This document shows, piece by piece, positions 16,145 through 24,638 of a stretch of 46,732 bases of DNA. The stretch's first letter is position 1; every line of letters starts with the position of its first letter. A program made the translations under genes and the position numbers. Under the pieces are notes generated by a model, which was given only the letters and a program-made list of their open reading frames with translations, searched no databases and was not told where the DNA came from. The stretch comes from an uncultured Lachnospiraceae bacterium (GTDB taxonomy: Bacteria > Bacillota > Clostridia > Lachnospirales > Lachnospiraceae): NCBI GenBank assembly GCA_905235435.1, contig CAJOLD010000018.1, positions 1 through 46,732 on the forward strand. Direction: 5' to 3'.

Positions 16145-16702
16145 ATGGGAACAGAAAAAATGACGGATCTGAAGAAAAAGAAAACGGGGAAACGAGGACC
16201 GGACAGGGCGAAATTTACCGATGAGATCGAGAAGCTGCTTGCCGATCCGAACATTCAGAAGATGGCCCGGTTCGGACAGCACAGGGGCAACAATACGCTG
16301 GACCATGTTGTAAGCGTAGCCTGGGTCAGCTTTGATATGGCGGAGGAGCTCGGCTGGGAGATCGATGAGAAATCCCTTGCGAGGGGCGCTATCCTGCATG
16401 ATTACTATCTGTATGATATCAAGCAGATGGGCATCAGCGATTATGAGCATGGCGTAGGGCATCCCGGGAGAGCGCTGAAGAATGCCCGCACGCTCTTTAA
16501 TCTGAGCCGGAAGGAAGAGAACATCATCCTGAGCCACATGTGGCCGCTGACGCTCTTCCATCCGCCGCGCAGCAAGGAAGCCATCCTTGTCACCCTCGCC
16601 GACAAGTACTGTGCAGGCAACGAAATGGTACTGCACAGGAACCGCCTCGGGAAAAGAGGAAGAGAAGCCAAAAAGCTGAAGCAGCACGACGAGACCGCAT
16701 AA
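16145..16702 (+). CDS. HD-domain phosphohydrolase-like protein
   Basis: 185 residues from ATG 16145. ATG 16160 is an equally possible start; neither has a strong ribosome binding site. A Lys-rich N-terminus (KKKKTGKRG) precedes an HD domain with His54 in TLDHVV and the H85-D86 pair in GAILHDYYLYD, followed by the HPGRALKNA and LSHMWPL segments. HD proteins are metal-dependent phosphohydrolases acting on nucleotides or other phosphate esters. Short Firmicute members like this one have no assigned substrate. It is a single gene between its own promoter and the BirA-controlled bioY promoter. Confidence 0.8.
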   Translation: MGTEKMTDLKKKKTGKRGPDRAKFTDEIEKLLADPNIQKMARFGQHRGNNTLDHVVSVAWVSFDMAEELGWEIDEKSLARGAILHDYYLYDIKQMGISDYEHGVGHPGRALKNARTLFNLSRKEENIILSHMWPLTLFHPPRSKEAILVTLADKYCAGNEMVLHRNRLGKRGREAKKLKQHDETA

Positions 16703-16712
16703 ATGACCCCGG

Positions 16713-16769
16713 CGATTGTTAACCAGAGAAAAATAAAGGTTGACAATCGTCTTTCTGCCATGCTATATT
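16713..16769 (+). promoter_or_regulatory. BirA operator and bioY promoter
   Basis: The arms CGATTGTTAACC (16713-16724) and GGTTGACAATCG (16738-16749) form an inverted repeat matched at 11 of 12 positions with a 13-base spacer. This is the form of the Gram-positive biotin repressor site. The right arm contains the -35 box TTGACA (16740-16745); TATATT (16764-16769) is the -10 box after 18 bases. Biotinyl-AMP-bound BirA would therefore occlude RNA polymerase. Confidence 0.88.
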
Positions 16770-16801
16770 CCTCCTGACTGATCAGAAGGAGGAAGCATAA
16801 C

Positions 16802-17362
16802 ATGACAGATACGAAGACGGCAGGCAGCAGTTTCAAAACGAAGGAGATCGTTAACGCAGGCATTTTCACGGCGCTGATGGCGGTGTGCTCCTGGATCTCC
16901 ATTCCCACGGCGGTTCCGTTCACACTGCAGACATTCGGTGTATTTACAGCCGTGCTGGTCCTCGGCGGAAAGCTCGGGACGATCAGCGTTGTCGTCTACA
17001 TCCTGCTGGGAGCGGCCGGGCTTCCCGTGTTCGCGAGTTTTACCGGCGGGCCGGGCATCCTGCTCGGAAGCACGGGCGGATATATCATCGGCTTTATTTT
17101 CACCGCGCTCATCATGTGGGCTTTCGAGAAGCCCGCGGCGAAAAATGCCGCCGTCAGGATCCTCAGCATGGTCCTGGGACTGGCGGCCTGCTATGCGGCG
17201 GGCACGCTCTGGTTCATGGTGGTCTACGGACGCGCGAACGGGGCGGTGAGTATTCTGACTGCGCTTGGCTGGTGCGTGTTTCCCTTTATTATTCCGGATC
17301 TTGTCAAGATAGGCCTCGCCTTTGCGGTAAGTCCGGCAATCAGAAAGGCAGCGGGAATCTGA
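16802..17362 (+). CDS. bioY: Biotin ECF transporter S component BioY
   Basis: 186 residues with about six membrane helices. BioY hallmarks are present: AVPFTLQTFGVFTAVLVLGGKLGT near residues 38-61 (the biotin-binding loop region), then LGAAGLPVFASFTGGPGILLGSTGGYIIGF, and a late PFIIPDLVKIGLA. It binds biotin and imports it alone or with a shared ECF AT module not encoded here. The BirA operator upstream gives independent support. GGAGG precedes the ATG. Its stop overlaps the start of the next gene (TGATG). Confidence 0.95.
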   Translation: MTDTKTAGSSFKTKEIVNAGIFTALMAVCSWISIPTAVPFTLQTFGVFTAVLVLGGKLGTISVVVYILLGAAGLPVFASFTGGPGILLGSTGGYIIGFIFTALIMWAFEKPAAKNAAVRILSMVLGLAACYAAGTLWFMVVYGRANGAVSILTALGWCVFPFIIPDLVKIGLAFAVSPAIRKAAGI

Positions 17363-18285
17363 TGGAATATCTGAAGCTGAGGGCACATCATGGGATGTGC
17401 CTTGCTTTTTTTTCAGGAAAAGGATACAGCAGCGACTTTACGGCGCATATGGCTGCGGTGAAGGAGCGCCTTGAGGCGGAGCCCTCGCAGATCATAGAGA
17501 TCACGGACGGGTTCGACGAGATCTGCTCTGCCTGTCCGAACGCGGGCAAGGACCGGCCGGGGATGTGCGCGTCGCAGGAGAATGTCTCCCGGTACGACGC
17601 CATGACGCTGCGGCTTGCCGGCTTCTCTTTGGACGAAAAGAGCAAGATCCGCCTTTCATGGGCGGACTTTTCGGGGAGAGTTGGGGAGCGGATCCTGGAG
17701 ACGGGCAGGCGGGAGGAGATCTGCGGTGACTGTCAGTGGAGCGGGATCTGCCGGCACCCGCAGGAAAGCGGGCTTACGATCAGGCGGTCGACCCCGGAGG
17801 ATCTTCCCGTGATCATGGAGATCTACGCCTATGCGCGCGGATTTATGGCGGAGCACGGCAATCCGAACCAGTGGGGACCGACCCGCTGGCCGCCGGAAGC
17901 GCTCATCCGCCGGGATATCGCCGAAGGAAACAGCTATGTCTGTGTGAGCGGCAGCCGGATCGTCGGTACCTTTTATTATATCTGCGGGAAGGATATCGAG
18001 CCCACATACCGCAGGATCGAAGACGGCGCATGGCTGGATGATACGCCCTACGGCGTCGTGCACCGGCTGGCGTCCGACGGTTCCGTAAAGGGCACGGGCG
18101 CGCGCTGCATCAGCTGGGCGTACGAACAGTGCGGGCATCTGCGCATCGATACGCACGGAGATAACACCGTCATGCAGGGCCTGCTGGCAAAGCTCGGCTT
18201 CGCCTCCTGCGGCACCATTTATGTGGAGGAGGACGATTTCCCGCGCCTGGCGTATGAAAAAAGTGAAAATCACCGGTCCCTGTGA
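17362..18285 (+). CDS. DUF1284 - GNAT acetyltransferase fusion protein
   Basis: 307 residues. Residues 1-135 resemble DUF1284: RAHHGMCLAFFSGKGYSSDF and DEICSACPN, with Cys at 13, 55, 58, 69, 121, 124 and 130 that could hold a metal or Fe-S cluster. From about 138 a GNAT-type acetyltransferase begins (LTIRRSTPEDLPVIMEIY), with VVHRLASDGSVKGTGARCISWAYEQ in the acetyl-CoA region and LRIDTHGDNTVMQGLLAKLGF near the end. The ATG overlaps the bioY stop, so translation is coupled. DUF1284 and GNAT proteins are normally separate; the frame is continuous across the junction. No function is known for DUF1284, and the acetylated substrate is unknown. Confidence 0.8.
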   Translation: MEYLKLRAHHGMCLAFFSGKGYSSDFTAHMAAVKERLEAEPSQIIEITDGFDEICSACPNAGKDRPGMCASQENVSRYDAMTLRLAGFSLDEKSKIRLSWADFSGRVGERILETGRREEICGDCQWSGICRHPQESGLTIRRSTPEDLPVIMEIYAYARGFMAEHGNPNQWGPTRWPPEALIRRDIAEGNSYVCVSGSRIVGTFYYICGKDIEPTYRRIEDGAWLDDTPYGVVHRLASDGSVKGTGARCISWAYEQCGHLRIDTHGDNTVMQGLLAKLGFASCGTIYVEEDDFPRLAYEKSENHRSL

Positions 18286-18307
18286 GCAATTCATTGTCGG
18301 AGATCGG

Positions 18308-18336
18308 TTGATTTTACAATTCTGTTCATATATAAT
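18308..18336 (+). promoter_or_regulatory. Promoter of the cyclic-nucleotide cassette
   Basis: TTGATT (18308-18313), 17-base spacer, TATAAT (18331-18336). It lies 23 bases after the DUF1284-GNAT stop and 54 bases before the first cassette gene; I found no clear operator. Confidence 0.75.
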
Positions 18337-18390
18337 CAAATTAGTTGGTTATTATTGGTACTATTAATGAAACTGCAAGGAGGAAACACA

Positions 18391-18834
18391 ATGGGACCCA
18401 AAATTACTGAGTATAAAAAGGGTGAGGTCATTTTCGTAGAAGGTTCAGTCGATGAGGCTATCTATGAGATCGCATACGGCGAAGTAGGCATCGTCAGAAA
18501 TTACAACAGGGCATCGGAAGTAGAACTTGGCTCCGTCAGAGAAGGATACTTCGGAGAGAACGGCCTTGGTGAAGGTGTCCGCAGGAACGCGACTGCCGTA
18601 GCCAATGAAGATACCGGCGTCATCCGTCTGGATGCTGCTGCTATGAAAGATTACTTTGCCGAGTATCCTGTCAAGCTGGATATCCTGCTTCAGGATGTCA
18701 GCGCGCGCATCCGCTCCACAGACAAGAAATACCTGCAGGCATGTGAGTATATCGCACGCTATATGGCTGCCGAGGAAGAGGGAGCATCTCAGGATCCGCA
18801 GCTGATCGCAGACATGAAGGCACTCGTGCAGTAA
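18391..18834 (+). CDS. Stand-alone cyclic-nucleotide-binding domain protein, first
   Basis: 147 residues consisting of one Crp-type cNMP-binding beta-roll plus a short helical tail, with no DNA-binding domain. The N-terminus KITEYKKGEVIFVEGSVDEAIYEI is the usual first strands. The phosphate-binding cassette reads FGE (54-56) through RRNATA (64-69), keeping the Glu and Arg that hold the ribose and cyclic phosphate. The C-helix DILLQDVSARIRSTDKKY follows. AGGAGG precedes ATG 18391. It is first in an operon with a second similar protein and a nucleotide cyclase, so it probably senses the cyclase product. Output partner unknown. Confidence 0.85.
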   Translation: MGPKITEYKKGEVIFVEGSVDEAIYEIAYGEVGIVRNYNRASEVELGSVREGYFGENGLGEGVRRNATAVANEDTGVIRLDAAAMKDYFAEYPVKLDILLQDVSARIRSTDKKYLQACEYIARYMAAEEEGASQDPQLIADMKALVQ

Positions 18835-18858
18835 TATAGAAAGAGAGGATATATAATC

Positions 18859-19320
18859 ATGGCAGATACGATTCTTGTCTATAAAAAAGGCGATATCATT
18901 TGTAAAGAGGGCGATTATGAGCTTTGGTTCTATGAAGTGCTGAGCGGCTCTCTTACGATCTACACGAACTACGGCACTGAGAAACAGCAGGAGATCGGCA
19001 AGGTGAACGGCGGCTTCGTCGGCGAGATGGGCTTCATCAATTCCATGACCAGGATCGGTACGGCTGTTGCCGATGACGACGTAACGCTTGCGAAGATCGA
19101 CGAGGATACCTTCTCCTCATACTTCGAAGAGCATCCCGAAAAGATCTACAGCATTCTGAAGTGCGTATCCGCCCGTCTCGGCGAGATCGACGCGAACACG
19201 AACGAAGCGTACAATACCATCAAAGATCTTCTTGAGGCTTATGACAGCAAGAAGGAAACGGGCGGCGCGCTTAAGGGCAAGATGTCGAAGTTCCGTGATG
19301 TTTTCAAGAGCAGAAAATAA
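18859..19320 (+). CDS. Stand-alone cyclic-nucleotide-binding domain protein, second
   Basis: 153 residues, paralogous to the preceding protein (shared YKKGDII start, same domain length) but clearly diverged. The phosphate-binding cassette is GEMGFINSMTRIGTAVA (55-71) with Glu56 and Arg65. The C-terminal tail (about 115-153) is helical and basic (KGKMSKFRDVFKSRK), which could contact membrane, RNA or a partner. There is no helix-turn-helix. The gene lies 24 bases after the first, and its TAA overlaps the ATG of the next gene by one base. Confidence 0.85.
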   Translation: MADTILVYKKGDIICKEGDYELWFYEVLSGSLTIYTNYGTEKQQEIGKVNGGFVGEMGFINSMTRIGTAVADDDVTLAKIDEDTFSSYFEEHPEKIYSILKCVSARLGEIDANTNEAYNTIKDLLEAYDSKKETGGALKGKMSKFRDVFKSRK

Positions 19321-20078
19321 TGATACAAATACAGCCTGTTTTTAATGATAAAGAAAATTGGCTTGCATATGCGAAGAAGAGAACTCTAAAATATGAAATT
19401 TTAGAGTTCTCTTCAGCTTATCTTAATCAGGATATTGCATCCGAACAGTTCGAGTGGTATGCGGGCACGGGCCTTGCGGCTTCGGTCCACGGAGTCTTTA
19501 TGGACAACTGCCCCTTAAGCCCGGACGGGGTCATCCGTGAGGCGTCCATCCGAAGATGCAGAGAAAGCTGCAGGCAGGCACTCAGAGTGGGGGCGAAGAA
19601 TGTGGTATTCCATTCTACAGCCCTTCCTTTTGTGCGCGGCGGCCTGGAAGTGCTGTGGGGCCTCGATGCTGCCGAATTCTACGAACCGCTCGCGGAGGAA
19701 TATGACCTGAATATCTTCATTGAAAATTTCAATGACGTAGACTATGTCCCCCTTTTAAACATGATGAAGCATGTGAACGGGGACCGGGTGAAGGTCTGTC
19801 TGGACATCGGGCACGCGAATTATTCCCGGCATCCCATTGCGGAATGGTTCGAAGCGCTGGGGGATCATATCGGCTATCTGCATGTCTCTGACAATGACGG
19901 ACGCTGGGACGATCACAAGGTCCTGGGGACGGGAACCGTCGATTTTTCGGCGGCGGATGCGTTTTACAGAAAAAAGGGAGGCAATATCCCGCTTACGATA
20001 GAAGTTCACTCGCTGGATGAACTGGATGCGTCGATCCGGTTCCTGGAGAAAAACCGGCTGTTCGGTTTTGGAGAGTGA
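19320..20078 (+). CDS. Xylose-isomerase-like TIM-barrel protein
   Basis: 252 residues of the AP-endonuclease-2 / sugar phosphate isomerase-epimerase fold. Probable metal ligands are in IFIENF (Glu), VCLDIGHANY (Asp, His), LHVSDNDGRWDDH (His, Asp) and LTIEVH (Glu). The chemistry is usually sugar isomerisation or epimerisation; no specific substrate is evident. The start overlaps the previous stop (TAATG) and there is no good ribosome binding site, so it likely depends on coupling. A perfect 17-bp inverted repeat lies at codons 19-32. Why an isomerase sits between cNMP receptors and a cyclase is not known; it may produce or remove a signal-linked metabolite. Confidence 0.8.
   Translation: MIQIQPVFNDKENWLAYAKKRTLKYEILEFSSAYLNQDIASEQFEWYAGTGLAASVHGVFMDNCPLSPDGVIREASIRRCRESCRQALRVGAKNVVFHSTALPFVRGGLEVLWGLDAAEFYEPLAEEYDLNIFIENFNDVDYVPLLNMMKHVNGDRVKVCLDIGHANYSRHPIAEWFEALGDHIGYLHVSDNDGRWDDHKVLGTGTVDFSAADAFYRKKGGNIPLTIEVHSLDELDASIRFLEKNRLFGFGE
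19376..19414 (+). repeat. Perfect 17-bp inverted repeat inside a coding sequence
   Basis: Left arm 19376-19392 (starting GAAGAGAACTCTAAAAT), loop ATGAA (19393-19397), right arm 19398-19414, its exact reverse complement. It sits about 56 bases into the TIM-barrel gene. No T-run follows. As RNA it would form a very stable hairpin likely to affect ribosome or polymerase passage or RNase processing between the cNMP-protein genes and the downstream genes. Confidence 0.9.
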
Positions 20079-20087
20079 GGGCGCGCG

Positions 20088-21497
20088 ATGCAGGAGAATA
20101 TTGCGTACATTGCTCAATCTGTGCTCAGGGATATGGACGAGGGCCTGATGGTCCTGGGGCATGACGGCCGGATTCTCGTCATGAATCCGAGGGCGTGCGA
20201 GATCCTTGAAAAGGACGGGCTGGAGGGAGAATTATTCGCTTCGGCTTTTTTTGATGATGAAAGAAATGATGACTTCTCCCAGAGCGTTCTGGATGCCATT
20301 TATGATCACAAAAAGGTCCTTCACATGGCAATGCCCTACTACGCGGGCGATCAGCTGAAACGGCTGTATGTCATTTCTTCGGATATGCACGACGAGGAAG
20401 GACAGCATGAAGCGGTCATCCTTCTGCTCTCGGATATCACAGAGTTTGAGGAGGTCAAAGAACACCTCCGGATGATGAACGAGATCGAGAAGCTGAACAT
20501 GGAACTGAGCGAGCGGAACCAGTTCCTTCGCGAGACCTTCGCCAGGTACCTGTCGGATGAAGTCGTGGACCAGATCCTGGATACGCCGGACGGGCTTGAC
20601 ATTGGCGGAAACAAAGCGGATATCACGGTCCTCATGGGCGATCTTAGGGGCTTCACCGCGATGTGCGAGGGGATCGAACCGGAAGCGATGATCGCCAGCC
20701 TCAACAATTACTTTGATCACATGGGGAATATCATCAGGACGCTTCGGGGGACCATCATCGAGTATGTCGGAGACTGTGTCCTCGCGATCTTCGGAGAACC
20801 CGTGAAGCTCGAAAATCACGCGCTGACCGCCGTCCGCGCCGCTGTCATGATGCAGGCGGAGATGGAGGAAGTGAACCGCTGGAACCGGGAGCATGGCTAT
20901 CCGGAGTTCGAGATGGGCATCGGGATCAGCACCGGAAGCGCCGTGGTAGGAAACATCGGTTCCAGGCATGCCGTCAAATACAACGTGATCGGGAGCTGCG
21001 TCAATCTGTGCGGGCGCCTCGAAGGACTGACCACCGGCGGGCAGATCTTTATCACACAGGAGACCAGAGACAGGGCCGGTGATGCCGTCATCACGGACGG
21101 AAGATTTGAAATAGAGGCAAAGGGGATCAAAGAGGCAGTCACGGTCTATTCGGTCAGCGGCCTCGGTGAGCCGTGGAACATCTCCTACGATGCTTCCGGC
21201 GGAGAGATCCCGGCGCTGGACGAGCCGGTGCGGGCGTATCTGCGTAAACTGAAGGAGAAGAGTCTCACAGATATCGGCGCGGACATCCTCATCACCGGAA
21301 AGGGCAGGACCAGGATGACCTTCACCCTGTGCGCCGAAGGCGGCGCCGCGGATCCGGCCCTCCGCGTCTTCGACAACGTGTATGTGACGCCGGAGGGAAA
21401 CATCCCGGAGATGGGAGCGGAAAGCTTTTACGGCAAGATCACCGGCGTGAGGGAAGAGGGCTATATCCTGACGGTCACCGCAAAAGCCTCTGTCTGA
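20088..21497 (+). CDS. PAS - class III nucleotide cyclase with unknown C-terminal domain
   Basis: 469 residues, no membrane helices. A PAS-like sensor occupies about 8-120 (MDEGLMVLGHDGRILVMNPRA). A coiled linker (125-150) leads to a class III cyclase domain at about 175-358. Metal-binding Asp185 is in MGDLRGFT and Asp229 in YVGDC; the transition-state pair is N306 and R310 in VNLCGRLE. The purine-selecting positions are Glu225 and Asn299, not the Lys and Asp/Thr of adenylyl cyclases, so cGMP or another product is possible. Residues about 380-469 form an extra domain I do not recognise. It closes the cassette, 9 bases after the TIM-barrel gene, before a strong terminator. Confidence 0.88.
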   Translation: MQENIAYIAQSVLRDMDEGLMVLGHDGRILVMNPRACEILEKDGLEGELFASAFFDDERNDDFSQSVLDAIYDHKKVLHMAMPYYAGDQLKRLYVISSDMHDEEGQHEAVILLLSDITEFEEVKEHLRMMNEIEKLNMELSERNQFLRETFARYLSDEVVDQILDTPDGLDIGGNKADITVLMGDLRGFTAMCEGIEPEAMIASLNNYFDHMGNIIRTLRGTIIEYVGDCVLAIFGEPVKLENHALTAVRAAVMMQAEMEEVNRWNREHGYPEFEMGIGISTGSAVVGNIGSRHAVKYNVIGSCVNLCGRLEGLTTGGQIFITQETRDRAGDAVITDGRFEIEAKGIKEAVTVYSVSGLGEPWNISYDASGGEIPALDEPVRAYLRKLKEKSLTDIGADILITGKGRTRMTFTLCAEGGAADPALRVFDNVYVTPEGNIPEMGAESFYGKITGVREEGYILTVTAKASV

Positions 21498-21530
21498 TGA
21501 GATCAATGATACGGATATAGGGATCATGTG

Positions 21531-21562
21531 AAAGCGGACGCCTTTCGGCGCCCGCTTTTTTT
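21531..21562 (+). terminator. Intrinsic terminator of the cyclic-nucleotide cassette
   Basis: Stem GCGGACGCC / GGCGCCCGC with one mismatch, TTTC loop, then seven T. It separates the plus-strand cassette from the convergent GH3 genes. Confidence 0.88.
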
Positions 21563-21588
21563 ACTGTCTGCGCAGCCTTTATTTAGTT

Positions 21589-24500
21589 TCAGGCTGCCGC
21601 TTTTTTCTTTTTGTTCCGGCGGAGAAAGACGATGAGCAGCGCGATGATGACGACCGCGGCGACTGCAGCGTCGATTCCGTAGAAGATCTTCTGCATATTG
21701 GTCAGACCTCCGGAGGTCTGCTCGTTGATGGTGTAGTAGCCGCTGTTGCCGACCGTGTACAGGATGTTCTTGCTGGCCTGGCGCATCGCGAGCAGCGCGG
21801 TCGCACTCTGGTCGGACAGGACGTTGGAGGCTGCCCCGTTGAAGCCGAGCATCAGATCGTTGCCGTTGCGGATGCAGTGATCGGTGATCATGTAGCCGTA
21901 GGATCCGTCGTAGTCGGTCTCGACCATGCCGACGTAGCCCCACTCTCCGCGCAGTACGTTGTTCAGCAGATTGTTGTTCGCGCAGGAGGGCTCGGTGCCG
22001 ATCCAGTTAAAGGAGGACATGGTCGCGAGGGAGGTTCCCTCATAGTTCTTGACTGCAAGCTCGAACGGCTTCAGGTAGATCTCGCGGATGGTCTGCTCCG
22101 GCGCGTAGGTCAGCAGGAAGGAGCAGCGGTTGGTCTCCTGGTCGTTCAGGGCAAAGTGCTTGATGTAGGGGTAGACGCCCTTGGTGGATGCGCCGTTGAT
22201 CTCGTTTGCCGCGAACAGGCCCGCAAGCACGCTGTCTTCGGAGTAGTACAGTTGCGGCCCGCGAAGGCGCTGCGGTGCATATTCATGGCGGGGCCGTACC
22301 AGCCGTAGTTGTTGGCGTCCGCATATTCCTGTCCCATGGAGGTGCCGATCTCGTAGGCGACGTCCTTGCTCCAGGTCTGGGCCATCAGCACCTCGGACGG
22401 ATACGCGCTGCCGTAGGCGCCGGTGATGAAGTTGGACAGGCCTGCAGGTCCGTCGCAGTCGGATGTCCCGACTTTTCCGACGGAGTCGACCGCAACGGTC
22501 TGCCATCCGCCGACGTTGATCAGGCTGGCCATATCGTCGAAGCTCAGCTGGTCGAGCAGCTGATCCCACATGGGATCGTCGTAGTCCTTACCGGTCAGAT
22601 CGGCAAGCTTCAGGCCGTTCTTCGCGCCGGTGACAGGCATTTCATCGCTGTCGTTATCGTAGGTGGTGCCGTCATAGGTCCCCCAGGCGTATTCTTCGAT
22701 CTTCGCGCGGGTGGCGTCGTCCATCTCGAAGTCGGCGTCTTCCAGCTCGCGGCCGCATGTCTGCGCGTAGTTCGCGAAGCTGCCGGCGCGGGAGAGGACT
22801 TCAAAGCCGCCTCTTGCGTAGTCTTCGAACTGGTTGACCGCGGTGACCTTGTCGCTTTCGCGGCCGCTTTCGCTGTAGTCAATGTCCGCGTCAACATGGA
22901 AGTTCTCCTCAGCCAGGACGGTGTGGGAGTCCGCGCGCAGGGAGACGGTGTAGTCTCCGGCTTCAAGGATGTAGCCGCCGCCGTCGATCTTAATGCCCTC
23001 GGAGTCGTAGGAGGCGAGATCCTCTTTGCTGATCTCGAAGTGGATCGTCTCGGACTCGCCGGCCTTGATGGAGGCGGTCTTGCCGAAGTCGATCAGGTTG
23101 ACGGAAGCCTTTTCAATGCCGCCGTCAGTGTAGGGCGGCGTGAAGTAAACTTCAACGACGTCCATGCCTTCGGCATCACCGGTGTTGGTGACCACCGCGT
23201 CGAAGGACACGGTCTTTTCATCATCGGTGAAATTCTCGATCTTCTGCTCAAAGGTGGTATAGCTCAGGCCGTAACCGAAGGGATACTGCACCTCGTCATC
23301 GTAGGTGATGGCGCCTTCATCGGAGGCCGTCTCATAGTACTTGTAGCCGACGTAGATGCCTTCCACGTAGTTCGCGAACGCGATGTTGCCTTCATAGGCA
23401 CCGTCCGCGGCTGCGATAGCCTGCTTTAAGTCGTCCACGTTGGTGAAAGCGTTGTTGCCGACGTTGTTGATGTACGGCGCTGCCATCAGGTCCTTTACAA
23501 AGGTGTCGACCGTGCGGCCGGAGGGGTTCACGGCGCCGCTCATGATCTCGCCGAGGGCGGCGAAGCCGGAGATGCCCGCGCCGGGAGCGAGGAGCACGGC
23601 CCCGATCTGCTCGTGCTCGTCGACCCAGCCAAGCTCCATTGCGTTGTTGGCATTAATGATGACGACCACGTGATCGAACTCGGAGCAGACCTTGTCGATC
23701 AGGTTCTCTTCCGTGACGGAGAGCTCCAGGTAGGACTCGCCTTCTTCGAAGTCGTCATAGGCTCCGTTGTTATTGTAGGCGGCCTGCATGTAGTTGTAGT
23801 TGGCCGGCGCGGCAGAGACCTGCGCCGCGGGGTTGTAGGTGCCGTTGATCACCGCGTACATGTCCATGGGAAGGTCAGCGCCCTCGCCGCCGGAGCGGCC
23901 GATGACGATGACGGCGGTGTCGGAGAATTCCTTCGTCGCCTCGATCATGTCGTCATTGTAGACGCTGACGGGCGGTTCCGGAAGTGTCCAGTCCTGGGAT
24001 GCCATTGCGATGGTGGGGCGGTCGGCCCTGTATTCACGGTACATTGCGCTCAGGCCGTCGTTGGTCTCGAAGCCTGCGTCCTTCAGGGACTGAAGGATGC
24101 TGACAGCCGTTGAGGAATCGGAGGAGCCGGAACCGGTGCCGCCGTAGAGCGGGTTGGTGGACGCCCATCCGAAAACATTCAGTTTCCTGGTGTCCGTCAG
24201 CGGGAGAAGACCGTCGTTCTTTAAAAGGACCACGCCCTCTTCGCCGACCTTCTGTACGGTGGCGCGGCTCTGCGCGACCGTCTCGTCGGAAAGTTCGACC
24301 TTTGCCGCGTTAAGAAATCCGGACACATTGTTGTACATGGGGCCGAAGCAGATCGCGTTTACGATGCCGACCAGCGCCGCAAGTCCGCCGAGTCCCGCGA
24401 TCCAGCGGATCACGTGACGGTTTCCTTTTTTGGCGAAATGAGCCAAGAACATAATAACGATAACGCCGACGATGATGGCGATGGCAGCCCACACATAGCC

Positions 24501-24593
24501 CTGAAGCATAGTCAGGTATGAAAGCAGGTCCGCCTCACTGACGCCCATCGGAGCGAAGATCGGGGATAACACCGAGCTCAAGAAGTTTATCAT
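21589..24593 (-). pseudogene. Membrane-anchored, domain-swapped GH3 glycosidase, broken by a frameshift
   Basis: Two reading frames together encode about 1,000 residues of one GH3 protein. The first (from ATG 24593, good GGAGG site) has two membrane helices (33-52, 64-84), then the GH3 C-terminal domain (EGVVLLKNDGLLPL near 119-132), an Fn3-like part, and the catalytic TIM barrel. It breaks after MHRSAFAGRN (residue 781). The second frame resumes at YYSEDSVLAG, includes the expected nucleophile region GMVETDYDG, and ends in a membrane helix and a KKKK tail at 21589. The break at 22249-22250 equals loss of four bases from the GRNFEYYSED motif. The domain order is reversed relative to usual GH3, as known for some ruminal beta-glucosidases. 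If truly shifted, the catalytic half is lost. Confidence 0.85.
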
Positions 24594-24638
24594 TTTTATC
24601 CTCCTTCACGTTATTCCATGGGTTTTGAGGGACCTTGG

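Noticed and set aside
16885..17361. Upstream extension of the DUF1284-GNAT frame
   Set aside because: It overlaps bioY in another frame and reads as non-family sequence; the ATG at 17362 overlapping the bioY stop is the natural start.
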